Shown: positions 45,095 through 56,682, numbered from the stretch's first letter. The stretch is DNA of 64,000 nucleotides from Lantana camara (GCA_037501455.1 CM074865.1:16686501-16750500); one strand, 5' to 3'. Notes: a model not told the origin generated them from the letters alone. Translations and numbers: made by a program.

Positions 45095-45107
45095 TGGTAT
45101 CAGAGCC
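45095..45107 (+). other. Pararetrovirus tRNA-Met primer binding site
   Basis: TGGTATCAGAGCC, the site that defines position 1 in circular caulimovirid genomes and primes minus-strand DNA on the pregenomic RNA. No LTR is adjacent, and caulimovirid genes follow. Confidence 0.9.
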
Positions 45108-45138
45108 ATACAATCCAAATAATAAAAAATAAAACAAA

Positions 45139-45306
45139 ATGAAAATATTTGATAAACGAAAAATAATTGAATCAATAAAATATTTTGACTCAATGTATCA
45201 ATGGTATAAAGATCATTATAACAAATATCCTAATGAGTACTATTATGATAGAATGAATAGCCATAAAAAAGATAAAGATCACTATATAAGTCTTTTGTCA
45301 ATATAA
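45139..45306 (+). CDS. Viral micro-ORF 1, 55 aa
   Basis: Starts at the first ATG 32 bp after the primer site and ends with TAA directly followed by the ATG of the next ORF. The product is rich in Lys, Tyr and Asp with no hydrophobic segment or known motif. Its position suits a small non-structural protein or a reinitiation-promoting ORF, such as ORF VII of caulimoviruses, but function is not inferable. Confidence 0.55.
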   Translation: MKIFDKRKIIESIKYFDSMYQWYKDHYNKYPNEYYYDRMNSHKKDKDHYISLLSI

Positions 45307-45522
45307 ATGGTAAGATTATTAAATACTAATCAAGTAATCCATTTAAACAAATGGATTAATAATATAAATAATATTTTAAGATTAAAAACAATACTTGAAG
45401 AATATAAAAGAGAAAATAAAAGTAATAAAAAAATAAAAAATAAAATAAAACTGTGTAAACAAAAAATAAGAAAACAAAAGGAAGAAGCCACTAAAAATGG
45501 GCAAAAATGGAAAAAATTATAA
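45307..45522 (+). CDS. Viral micro-ORF 2, 71 aa, basic
   Basis: ATG abuts the stop of the preceding ORF (TAAATG). The product is strongly basic, with a Lys/Asn-rich middle and helical C-terminal half (KKIKNKIKLCKQKIRKQK). It is likely to be helical and may bind nucleic acid, but no family is recognised. Overlaps the next ORF by 16 bp. Confidence 0.55.
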   Translation: MVRLLNTNQVIHLNKWINNINNILRLKTILEEYKRENKSNKKIKNKIKLCKQKIRKQKEEATKNGQKWKKL

Positions 45523-45677
45523 GGACAATAATAGAAAGTTATATAATAGGAATAATATTACATACAACTTTAATATATTTAAATTTCTGCTCAGATAATT
45601 GGAATTTAAATGAAACATATACTGAAGGAGGATATGAATCCTACGATGATACATATTGGCAACTTTCTTCACCATAA
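45507..45677 (+). CDS. Viral micro-ORF 3, 56 aa, putative membrane protein
   Basis: ATG at 45507 inside the end of micro-ORF 2, stop TAA at 45675-45677 overlapping the next ATG as TAATG. Residues about 8-28 (IESYIIGIILHTTLIYLNF) form one hydrophobic segment, and the C-terminal half is acidic and polar. A single-pass membrane protein is the simplest reading. It is too short to appear in length-filtered gene sets; the tight overlap with its neighbours is the main support. Confidence 0.55.
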   Translation: MEKIIRTIIESYIIGIILHTTLIYLNFCSDNWNLNETYTEGGYESYDDTYWQLSSP

Positions 45678-46072
45678 TGAATCATATTGAATCAGTTGCA
45701 AATGCCATAAATACATTATTAGAAGAAATATCAAAATTAAAGTCTGAAATTAAGAACATAAATACAGAAATCCAAGTTATTAGGATTGAAATAAAACAAA
45801 TAAATAATTTTATTCAAGATAATATTAAAAAGACAAAATTAGATAAGAAAAAAAAAATAGAAAGAACAATAAAAACACCTACAAAGATTGTTACTATACC
45901 AACAGAAAAGAAATATGAACCTGGATCATTTGATGAATATATGTACACAATATACCTTCCTAAATTATTAAAAGAACAAGATGATAGAGAAAATAAAATT
46001 AAGGAAGAATCAAAATTAAAAGAATTTATAAAAGAAGCTAAACTAGAAGAAAGTACTGAAGACAATGAATGA
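45677..46072 (+). CDS. Viral coiled-coil protein, virion-associated-protein type, 131 aa
   Basis: Starts at ATG 45677 (TAATG overlap) and overlaps the capsid start by 8 bp. Residues about 1-55 show heptad-spaced Ile/Leu (INTLLEEISKLKSEIKNINT), a coiled coil; the middle is Lys-rich and the C-terminus acidic-basic charged helix. Length, N-terminal coiled coil and position before the capsid gene match the caulimovirus virion-associated protein (ORF III, about 129 aa), which tetramerises on virions and joins the movement protein. Assignment is by architecture, not sequence identity. The frame is intact. Confidence 0.65.
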   Translation: MNHIESVANAINTLLEEISKLKSEIKNINTEIQVIRIEIKQINNFIQDNIKKTKLDKKKKIERTIKTPTKIVTIPTEKKYEPGSFDEYMYTIYLPKLLKEQDDRENKIKEESKLKEFIKEAKLEESTEDNE

Positions 46073-47368
46073 GGTAAATGATTTAATAGAAGAATTTGAA
46101 AAAATAAATCTAGATGATATAGTTAAATATGAAGTTAGAATGAATACAACCGGAGGACCTTCAGGAGTAACTAATGAAACTCCAGAATCCTCTATGGGTT
46201 CTAATGACAATTACCCTAAAACATATTACAGATAGAAGAGAAATAAAGAACAAAGTAAGAAGAATATATCTTATAATCCAAAATACCAACCTACTGAACA
46301 ATATAGTGAACCTATAAATCTCCAAGGAAGTAAATTAAATCTAGACTGTCAAATAGACAATAGAAAAGCTACAGTAAAGTGAAAGAACGATATGATAGCC
46401 TTCTTATTAACCCAAGATGATATATATTGGGGAGCTACTAAGAAGAGTGAATATATTATAACCACATTTGATGGAATAGTTCTTAAATGGTGGGAAGGAG
46501 TATCTCCTGACATACAAGGAATAATGAAAGTTGGAATGGAAACTGGATTTGATATAGATATAAGAACAGGAGTAAAAAGTATAGTTACAAATATATCTGA
46601 TGACTTTTTAGGTGAATCATGGATAGCTAATAAAGAATTAGAAATAGAAAGAGAAAAAGATGAAGCAAGAAGCAAGAAGTAATCTAATAAACCTAAGTAT
46701 TTTCTCCATGTGTAATATAAAAAATTATGTTTGTGAATTTAGAGATTATTATTATACCCAATACTATAGTACAGGATCTCAAGAAATAATTTTAAATATG
46801 TTTTATTCTAAACTTCCTTATCCATGTAATAATCATATGAATAAAGTATGGAATGAAAGGAAAAATATGTATCCTCAAAGTTTTGGAGGAAGAATAAAAG
46901 TATTAACAATAGAACTTAAAAGAATATGTAGTGAACAACAATTATATAAAAAATCTAAAAGAATAACTAAACTCTGTTGTGATACAGTAGAATTACCTAT
47001 ACAATGGGGAAGTAATAGAATAACATACCCTAAAAAGAATAAAAGAAAATTTTATAAGAAAAAATATAAAACCTAGAAGAAAGTTTTTCAAAAGAAATAA
47101 GTATGAAAATAAATCTAATAAGGAAAGAAATAAAAAAGTAACTAAATGTCAATGTTGGAATTGTGGAGAAGAAGGTCATAAATCACCCGAATGTCCAAAA
47201 CCGAAAGCTAAACATATTAAAAATATAGAAATTGAATTCTTAGAAATAAGAGATGAACTTGAAGAAGTTTCTGATATAGAAAATTATTTTGGAAAAGAAA
47301 TATATATGGAAGAATCAGATCTATTAGAAAATGAAATATCTTCAAAAATAGATTCTGAATCAGAATGA
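46065..47368 (+). pseudogene. Viral capsid protein, broken
   Basis: Starts at ATG 46065 with an acidic N-terminal arm. In-frame TAG (46233-46235) and TGA (46380-46382) interrupt it, the frame ends at 46682, the core continues in the +1 frame (46660-47076), and a second shift leads to the basic C-terminal region with the zinc knuckle CWNCGEEGHKSPEC (47153-47194), the hallmark of caulimovirid capsid proteins. An acidic tail ends at TGA 47366-47368, overlapping the movement-protein ATG by 4 bp. The core has a helical capsid-like segment with YWGATKKSEYI and WWEGVSPDIQ. At least four lesions mean no full product. Confidence 0.8.
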
Positions 47369-48370
47369 GTTCTGAAATAACAGAATTATCTGATGAAGAA
47401 ATAGAGATTTATGAAGGACCAGAAGGATATGCAGAACGCATTACCTTCAATAAAGAAACTCTAGATAAGATAAAGAAATTAAAATTAAATGCTACAAATC
47501 CCATTCAAAGTATTTTCAAAGGGATATTGTAACGCCCCAATTTCCGGCTTTCCAGGTACGCGAATTAATTGCCGAATGGGTCTTAATTTCTTAACTGTCC
47601 TTAAATGTGCATCCACTTTAATTCAAGGACTAAATTGTATAAATATATTCTTGGACTAAATTGATCATTTTCCAAACCTCATATCCTTAAGTGCATAACT
47701 TATAAAACTTGGAGGATTTAATTACAATTTTGAACATTTCATCAAAACCAAGGAAGGAATTATGTGATATATTTTCCTTGGTTCTTCCATTTCATTTTCA
47801 TTCAAGAATCATCAACCATCATTGCTTCCTTACTTGCCGGTCCAAAAACCCCAACAAAGAAGAAGGAATTTCATCATTAAAAGCCAAAATTGTTGAGGAA
47901 TTGAGAGTCTTGGAGCATCATCCTTATCATATCTTCATTTTGTCTTCTTCATCTTACTCTTCCCATTCAAGGTAATATGTAGGATTTCTTGATAATAGTT
48001 CTTGAAACTAGGGTTATGATCTTGATGTAATAACGGATGTTTTAGTTGTTAAAAGTATGATTTTAAGCTTTAGCCTTGAATTTCATGCATAAATCTTGAG
48101 ATTTATGGAAATATTCGATGAGTTCTTCTTTGGAGGAAAATTGATGATTATGAGGATTAGAGCATGATTTAGGTGTTTATGTTGGATCTTATTGCACCTT
48201 AAGCATGTAAACATGTTTCTTTCAAGAAATTATGCATTTAGAGATTGAATTATGTGAGTTTTGATGGTTTTGGAATTGGCCCGAAAATCCCCTGTTTCTG
48301 TTCTGTTTTCTGTAACTTCTGTATGGCGGGAACGGCCCTTCCCGTCCCAGTTCATTCTGGGAACGGCCGT

Positions 48371-51300
48371 TGTAACACCCGAGCGCAAGGTGTCACATCC
48401 CCCGCACCGAGACCCAACCCGAATATGAAATGGACGATCCATACCCTAGCCAAATCACGGCGAACGGGGACAAACACACACTCTATGCTAGGCGGGACTA
48501 ACCCTTGAACCATAAAATCAGAGTTAAACATTAAAGCGGAAGCAATAAACGAACATGCATCATATATACGTACAATGAGCATCACAGCTCCAAAAGTAAG
48601 TCATATACATTACTAATTGCCGTCACGGCTCGAAACAACCAATACGCTCCATTAATTAATAATACAATGATCCAACGTGCAATATGTGAGTATAGGACCA
48701 AAGTACAAGGGTTAAAAGACGAAAGTAAAACCTATGACTCGAAATCCCGCCTAGCTCCCTTGACACCTGCACAACACAACTGAAAGCCAAACGGGTTCAG
48801 TCCAAAAGGGACTGGTGGGTATAAAAGCAGGGCATAATTATAATATACAACGGAATTTAACAATCACATGCAAGCTATAATCCCAAGTGAGGTTTTGAAG
48901 GATTTCCCAAGTGGGTAAATAGAAATCATCAAAAGGGATTATAGCAATTCATTAACATTAGGTCATTAATGGCCCGGCGAGTGGGCGTGCATTATCTCCA
49001 ACCAACACCTCGTGTACTACATTAACATTCATTAACATTCATTCATTCATTCTTTCTTTCTTTTCATGCATATCATTCTTTCGTGCGCATTCAATAACAT
49101 TTGCACCTTCTTCCTCCGGGTTGGTGGCGGGTTTGCAAGGCCCATCCACCCATTCATTGACCAAAAGGGGAACATGACTCCCCAAATGGCACTCAGCGTC
49201 CATTCCTCGCTAACTCCTAACGAGGTCCGGTTACGCCGTTCATTGGTGGGACTTGTGTGAGGGTTTCCCGTCAGCCCATGCCTCCTCGGTTCCCCACTCA
49301 CACCAAGCCCCTGGGCCCCATTCATTGTGAACATTCATTCAATCTCGCCAAAACATTTGGTAGGTTCGTGAAAGAAAGGCTTTTACGTTTGCAATCATTT
49401 ACTCGAGAAAGACTCAATATATATATCGTATTACTTTGGCTTAAAACTTTGCACATAGGGAGATATATCGGGTCATTTTATCTAAGTAGAAGAGAAACCC
49501 ACCTTAAACGGCAACAAGGAGAACACACGAGCCTCACAGACCGGCCTCGTCTCCAACGGACTCAAATCTGTGCAAGAGAGGTGAGGTGAGACTCAAGATG
49601 ACCAAATAAGACGCTCGGCAATGAAATGATTATGATATGAATGTATAAAAGATAAGATTATGTTATGAAAGTGTTCATGTGCACTATTAAGGAATTTAAC
49701 TCATATAATCAAGTCATTCGATCATTCGTTCACTTTCATTCGACCTTAGAAGCGTTCATATTCATTCAAGTCATAAATTCACATTTCAATTAATTTCAAT
49801 TTAAGAATTCAAGTAGGGGCATAGCACGTATTAATTCACATTTAAAAATTAGATCATAAACAATTAAACATATTCAATCACTTTTACAATTAGAAAATAA
49901 ACAATTAAATACATTCAATTAAATATCGAAAATTAAATAAAACATGAAATAGGTAACAATTAAATTCTATAATTCAATTAAATTAAATATTATTTAATAT
50001 TTACTAAACATATATAAATAAATATATAAATATACATATATATTATATTATATTACAATATTATTTAATCATATATAATTTTATATATAAGCATGCATAC
50101 GTGCTACAGTGCATGCAAGTTCATGCATGAAACAAATTTACATGCAAGCAATTTCATGTTTAAGAACCAATTTTATATGCATGCATTCTACACTACAGTA
50201 CAACCAATTTCCATGCATGAAACATGCAAATACAAATCATAGCAACATGCAGCAACCAACAGCAGTTACAAACATTCCAAATTCAACATTTCATGCAGGA
50301 AAGAAAAGGAAACAAGCAACAGCAGCTCCACGGCAACACAAAATATGCATGGAAAATTACAAGCTGGAAAGGAGATGATGACACCCCCGTGTCACCCATA
50401 AAGAACAAACCGAGACACCCCCGTGTCTCGGTACAGAGAAAACAGACCACCCCTGCACCCCCGTTACAAACTGGAAAGGAGATGATGACACCCCCGTGTC
50501 ATATGAACGCAGTAGCCCCTGTTTCTTTCATGATAATGCAGTAGCAGCTAATACACAAGTAAAACAGAAGATCCAGTAGCCAACTGACACCAAAACTTCC
50601 TTCCTCCACAACTGAAATTACAGCAGAAAGACAAGGAAAACGGACAGCAAACAAGCATGAAACGCAACAGTTTGACAGCAGAAAAACTCAGCTCAAAACA
50701 GGGCCAAAAATCACGGAAAAACAGAGCAACAGCTGAACCTCTTGATCTCAACATGTTCATGTAAGAAAGAGCAATGAAAGATCAGCATATTACAGCAAAA
50801 TTCAGTCCCTAACAAAGCAGCAGCAGTACCATACGTGAGGAAGGAAAATTTCAGTTAAGTTTCATGCATTTCCTTAGCAATTTCATTAATGATATCACAC
50901 CAACTCTCAACTACCACAAAATATATGCTTATAAATGAAATAAGGAAGCTAAGATATTCACTTTCCAGCTTTAAAATCAACAAAAGCATCAGGTATTCCA
51001 AGAGATCAAAATTTTCAACTTAAACCTAACTATTCACTCATGCCTTCAAATCTTCATGAATTCAAGCTTAAATTTAGGGATGAATGGATCAGAATGACCA
51101 GAGATGCATGTATAACATATCCCTAACTCACCTTGCTTATTGGATGAAAGTTGGAAGAGATTTGAGCTCTAAAATCTCCAAGGATGGCAAGGTTACGGGA
51201 TGAACTGGAAGTCAGAAGGTTTAGGCTGAAATTTCTCTTTGTGTGAGGTATGGATCGAAATGGGGTTGGCTAAGGCTGAAAGAGGGTTAAGTCAGCGTTC

Positions 51301-52124
51301 CAAAAAGTCCAACCATGGTTAATTTGGTTAAGTATGGTGAGAGTTATGATTAAAATGGTAAAATGTGGCAGTTTGGCGGCCGATTCGTTTTTCGGTTGAA
51401 TTTCGGAGGTTCAAATGACATTAGAAAAATATAAGGCTAAGTTTACTAAACTTGAATTTTTGTTACGAGTTCAGCGAAGTTGACGGAACTCGAATCCGAG
51501 TTCCCGAGCTCAAGATATTAAATACGGAACCAAGGGTGCGCTACGTGCTCGTTAGCCCCCGACTTGGATTCCAAAATTCAAATTAAATCCGAAACTCATG
51601 CAAATGAATCTGAAAATACGAAACGAACAAATATTCATATACAAGACATGTATAAGTTCAACATATTAAATTCGCACGAAATTCCGGTATCAATTCAAAT
51701 AGAAACGAAGCACGTAAATGTGACTCATGGACAATGCAACAATAAAATTCAAAATATATTAACAAATAATGTAACATTTACATACGTATATAATATATTA
51801 TGAATACATGCATGAAAAATTAATTTATAAATATAAATGCATGCATACGTATATATATATAATGAATACATGCATGCATATATAAGTTATAAATATAAAT
51901 GCATGCATACTTATTTTCATGCACACGTACACAATAATATATATATTTACATATATATTTATATTATAAATATAATTAATATTAATAACATTAAATACAA
52001 TAATTAACATTTAATACAATTAAAATATAAATTAAATACGTAAAACACGTATAATTAATTATTCGCGCAATTTGATAGACACATACGTCATGCTACTCAA
52101 AATAAGAAAAACGAGGGCGTTACA
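48371..52124 (-). repeat. Solo LTR D, nested in LTR C
   Basis: 3754 bp from TGTAACACCCGAG to GAGGGCGTTACA, flanked by GCCGT at 48366-48370 and 52125-52129. No internal domain. Size, terminal sequences and block order match LTR B (TCCTCCGGGTTGGTGG region, palindromes about 2.0 kb from the left end), so B and D are the same subfamily in the same orientation. It is the youngest layer in this stack. Confidence 0.9.
50379..50501. repeat. Three palindromes in LTR D (GACACCCCCGTGTC type)
   Basis: TGACACCCCCGTGTCA at 50379-50394 and 50486-50501, and a longer version with CCGAGACAC/GTGTCTCGG arms at 50410-50431. The longer arms differ from the other two at matched positions, so arm complementarity is kept while sequence changes. 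Confidence 0.88.
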
Positions 52125-54571
52125 GCCGTTCCCACCCATTTGAAAATGACAGGGCGCGAGCATGGGAACGGCCCTTCCCAGTTTTAGCCTGTGGCCGGAA
52201 CGGCCGTTCCCAGCCTGCTGAGTATGCTTGAATAGTATTGGGAACGGTCCTTCCCATTTTTAACTAGGGGCCGGAACGGCCGTTCCCATGCGTCTGATCA
52301 GGCAGAAATATTCTGCATAAATGTAACAATTCCAATTCCTTCTCTAATAATTTAATTGACCATAACATGCTATTATATGATCGATTACATGTCATAATAT
52401 GAATATATTATGCTACATTGTTCATTGCATGCCATCTCATCACTTGATCATGTCGTGTGCTCTATTTGGTAACATTATCGAGTTATAGTCTCATGAGTGC
52501 ACAAATATTTATGTTTCTTGTCCAGTTGTTCTCCAGAGCGAAGATTGGGATCAATGAACACGTTCACGCATCCATGAGACGTCGTGTCACCTGTCAGCAA
52601 GCAAGTCAGGCCATGCAAAGCAATGCGTGTAGCTTGATCAAGGTCATAGTCGTGCAAAGCAATGCGCGTACCGTGATTATCATGTTAATGTCATGATCAT
52701 GCAAAGTAATACGTGCATCGTGATTATCGTGTTACCGTGTACCGCTCATCAGCCGTAGGAGCTAAGTGCTATACGAGACAGCGTGCTACGCACATGGGAG
52801 TCACCTCTTGAACCTGCGGGGCAAAGTGCTACATGTGTGGGAGCCACCTCCTGAACCCGTAGGAGCCACCTCTAGAATCCTAACGCTGTGGGTATCGTGT
52901 TATCGTGAATGGTGAAGGCTCGCAACCTTCCCATTATTGGAATGATGGAGTGATTGGAGTGATGGAGTGATTGGAGTGATTGTGTTTATTAGAGTGATAG
53001 GGTTTGTGGGAGTGATGGAGTTATTCGGGAAATCGATATACATGCAGTGTTCTTGCAGGTACACTCTAGGCGGGAATCGAGCTGAGTCGAGTCCTTGCAT
53101 TCGAGCCCCGCACGGCGCATTTATTTATTTATCATTTCAAAGGAATTATTGTTAAGGTTACTTGTTATGTATTTAGGAGATGATAATGTATTCATATGTG
53201 AACTAGTATACGAGTTATTTAACGAATGATCAATGTTATAGCATGTTTTAATAATTATATTTGATAGTAAATAGAGTATGCTTCCGCTTTATTATAAGTT
53301 TAGTTCCGCCTAGTTTGTCCTTTTGTTTGCATTGTTACCCGTTCGCTATAGGTTGGTTTGTGTACGGATTACCCGTTTCGTATGTGGATCGACCTATAGT
53401 GCGGGGGTGTGGCATCCTTACGTATTGGGGTGCTACAGATATCAAGTCTTATAAAAAGAAAGAAAATAAATATATATGACTACCATGAAGTAGAAAAATC
53501 TATAAATATTGAACATACTTCAGGGCAAGTTAAGATTAACATATTAACAAAAGCTACTATAAATCAAGCTTTGAACAAAATAAAAGATAAAAAGGAAAAA
53601 AATAAAATACAATATATATATTTAGGAAGAGTTCAATTCCTGATAAAATCATTGTTTAGAGAAGGAATAGATAGTCCTATAGTACTTTCTCTTCATGATC
53701 AAAGATTTACATATGCGAAGAGAAGTCATCTAGGAACTATAAAAGGAAATTTGTGTTATAAACAAATATTATTTGATTTATATCCCAAATATAGTGTAAA
53801 TATAAGTGACCATAATATAGATGAAACATTAAGTTTACATTACAAATTCATAAAAGATATAGGATTGAAAGATAAAAGTAAAGCTTTCTCTATTTACTAT
53901 AGAGCATTATATGTTCTAAGTAATAGTAATTATGAAAAAATTTATCAAGATAAACCACATTTAGAAATAGATGAAGAATGCAGAGAAATAGCTTCAGCTA
54001 AATTAGCTCTTCTTGAAGACCCTAAAGAAATAACAAATTATGAATTAGAAATCATAAATAAACCTTTGATAGAAGAAGGATCTTCTAGTAAAACTGCTCA
54101 AATAGAATTGGGAAGGAATAGTATAGCTAGGAGAAGTCAAAAAATGAATATAACCAGAACGTTGAGTATAAACAAACATTCAGTAAATAAAACAATGATC
54201 ATTTTAGGAGAATATTTTAATGGTCAAGAATATATCAAAGAACCAAAAATTTTGATAGATACCGGAGCAAGCGCAAATCACTTTGCTAAAATAAAAAATA
54301 AAGGGTTAATGATAGAAACCTTGAATGAGAGTTTTTATTATGAAAATTTTGAGGGAAAGATAATTGCATGTAACCAAAAAATATCTATCCCAATAAATAT
54401 TGATAAATCTCGAATAATTGTTAAATGTTATCTAGATGAAAATATGACGGGAAGTTCCTATGACATAATCTCAGGAAATGCTTTCCTAGATAGTTGTAAT
54501 TACTATAAGATAGAAAAAGATGCAGTAACACTTTGTATAGAAGACAAAGTCATATATTGTCCAAGAATAAA

Positions 54572-56453
54572 ATGAAAGGTTATAACTTTACAGTTAGTGT
54601 TTTCATTCAGGTAGGAATAAGAGAAACTTCTGAAAACAAAATAATAACTTGTGCTTTAATAGATACTGGATCTGAAATAACTATTTTCAAAACCTTCTTA
54701 ATTAATAGATGGAAGGAAGATGGAAAAATCAGAATAAAAGGTGTGACTGGAAAATCACAGGATATACAAAGATCTGCAATAGATGTTGATATTGTCCTAG
54801 GAAGTAAAATAATAAAGGCTCCTAGAATATATGAATATAATGAACTAGAAGTTGATATATTATTAGGAAATGATTTCCTACAACAATTTCAATATTATAT
54901 GCAAAATGCATAATATATTGTGCTTAAAACAAAGTGTGTTCATTTGTTAAAATTACCACGACTAAACCATCCTTTCAGAGTTCAGCCAGCTCAGCGTGGT
55001 GGACACTCCATATATGAAAAAAATACAAATACCAATAAATAAAATAATTATAAAGAGAATAAATTTAGAAACGGTTACTAGTAAGATAAAATAAAATTAT
55101 AGTGACCATCCTTTGGCTTTTTGGAAAAAAGACTACCCAATAGCTAAAATAAAATTAACAGACAATATCATAATCAAAGAAAGACCTATGAGATATACCT
55201 TAAGTGAAGAAGATGAATTCAAAAAACAAATTAAAGAACTCTTAGATAAAGGTTTGATTAGGAAAAGTTTTAGCCCCTTTTCTAGTCCAGCATTCATGGT
55301 AATGAAAGAAGCTGAAAAGAAAAGAAATAAAGCAAGAATGGTAATTAATTATAAAGGATTAAACCATTTCACTTAGGGGAATAGTTACCAATTACCCAAT
55401 AAAGAAGTTTTAATAGACCTAGTAAAAAATAAATCTTATTACTCAAAATTTGATTGTATATCTGGATTTTGGCAAGTGAAAATGGAAGATGATAGTATCC
55501 AATATACAACCTTCAGTGCCCCTCAAGGACTTTATGAATGGTTAGTAATGCCATTTGGATTAAAAAATGCTCAATCGATATATCAAAGAAAGATGGACGA
55601 TATATTTAGTAAATATAGAGAATTCATGGTTGTTTATATAGATGATATCCTTATTTGTTCGAATACCATAGAAGAACATAGAAAACATCTTCTACTCTTT
55701 GCTAAATTATGTAAAGAAAATGGTATCGTCCTATCTGAAAGAAAAGCAGTAATAGAAACTAAAGAAATTGAGTTTTTAGGGTTAAAACTAAGTGCTACAG
55801 GAATAAAATTGCAACCTCATATATCTAGGAAAATTAGTGAGTTTCCTGATAAATTAGAAAATAGAAAACAAATAGAAAAGTTTTTAGGATGTCTTAATTA
55901 TGCTGAAGGATTCATACCTGAGTTAGCTAAGAAAAGACATGAAATACAAAAGTTATTAAGAAAAAATAATACAAAAGGTTGGACGCCAAAACATACAGAA
56001 ATTGTCATAAAGTTAAAGGAAGAATGTAAAACTCTTCCAGAATTAAGGCTTCTTGATAAAAATGATAACTTAATTCTTCAAACTGATGCCTCTGATTTAT
56101 ATTGGGCTGCAATTTTGAAGACAGATCTTAATGAGATCTGTAGATATACAAGTGGTACTTTTAAATCAGCATAAATAAATTATACTACACATGAAAAGGA
56201 ATTACTAGGAGTAATAAATGGGATCAAAAAGTTTTCACTTTTCCTACTCCAAAAGTATTTTATTGTTCATGTTGATAACACCCAAGTTCCAAGTCTTGCA
56301 AACGATAAACTACCCAGTGAACCAAATTATAGAAGGTTACATAGGTGGCAAGTTTTCTTATCTCTTTATAATTTCAAAATCATTCCCATAAAAGGAACTT
56401 ATAATTTTCTAGCCGATTTTTTATCCAAAAATATAGATTTTGATTCAAAATAA
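54572..56453 (+). pseudogene. Viral Pol: protease, reverse transcriptase, RNase H, broken
   Basis: ATG 54572 overlaps the previous stop as ATGA. The protease has ALIDTGSEITIF and VDILLGNDFL. A TAA at 54911-54913 and a frame change before 55113 break the linker. RT then runs in one frame to 56453 with TAG 55374-55376 and TAA 56172-56174 inside it. RT motifs include PYRTLS-like MRYTLSEEDEF, FDCISGFWQVKM, VMPFGLKNAQ and the catalytic VVYIDDILI. RNase H shows LQTDASD, HEKELLGVI and VHVDNTQV, so D-E-D are present. There is no integrase, as usual for caulimovirids. Confidence 0.88.
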
Positions 56454-56682
56454 AGACTAATATATGGGTATACATATATCTAGTCCATCTCAAACGGTAG
56501 ATGGTAAAAACAAAATCAAATACGTTAATGGGTGGTGATTTCCCAAAAATCAGTAATAGAAACTTAGAAGACCAATATATGGGTATGCATATATCTAGTC
56601 CATCTCAAACGGTAGATGGTAAAGACAAAATCAAATTCGTTAATGGGTGGTGATTTCCCAAAAATCACTTATAGAAAATCTT
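56453..56682 (+). repeat. 115-bp tandem duplication between Pol and the transactivator ORF
   Basis: Units 56453-56567 and 56568-56682 differ at only a few positions. Each contains the inverted repeat CCATCT-(8 nt)-AGATGG and GGGTGGTGATTTCCC. Confidence 0.92.

Larger units (their letters stand above)
48328..52286. repeat. Palindromes of LTR C (GGGAACGGCCGTTCCC type)
   Basis: Copies at 48328-48343, 48359-48370 joined across LTR D to 52130-52133, 52164-52179, 52197-52210, 52240-52255 and 52273-52286. Two central variants alternate: GGCCG/TT (perfect) and GGCCCTT or GGTCCTT. Confidence 0.88.
47528..53437 (+). repeat. Solo LTR C of the chromovirus family, containing solo LTR D
   Basis: Starts TGTAACGCCCCAA and ends GGGGTGCTACA, flanked by GATAT at 47523-47527 and 53438-53442. 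Without LTR D and its duplication it is about 2.15 kb. Orientation is opposite to B, D and A: its reversed end matches the starts of those LTRs. No coding domain is inside. It disrupts the viral movement ORF, so it inserted after viral integration. It carries six palindromes around the LTR D site. Confidence 0.9.
47365..54575 (+). pseudogene. Viral movement protein fused to a retropepsin-like domain, split by solo LTRs
   Basis: The frame starts at ATG 47365, runs 54 codons to the LTR insertion at 47528, and resumes in frame at 53443 after the duplicated GATAT, ending at 54575; viral coding length is about 432 codons with no other lesion. The N-terminal 250 residues fit the 30K-type caulimovirid movement protein (YIYLGRVQFLIKSLFREGID, then a conserved D-Q/H-R segment), which modifies plasmodesmata. 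The C-terminal part carries ILIDTGASANHF, a retropepsin active-site motif, with a downstream DIISGNAFLD that fits the second conserved segment. Stop and Pol start overlap as ATGA. Confidence 0.78.
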
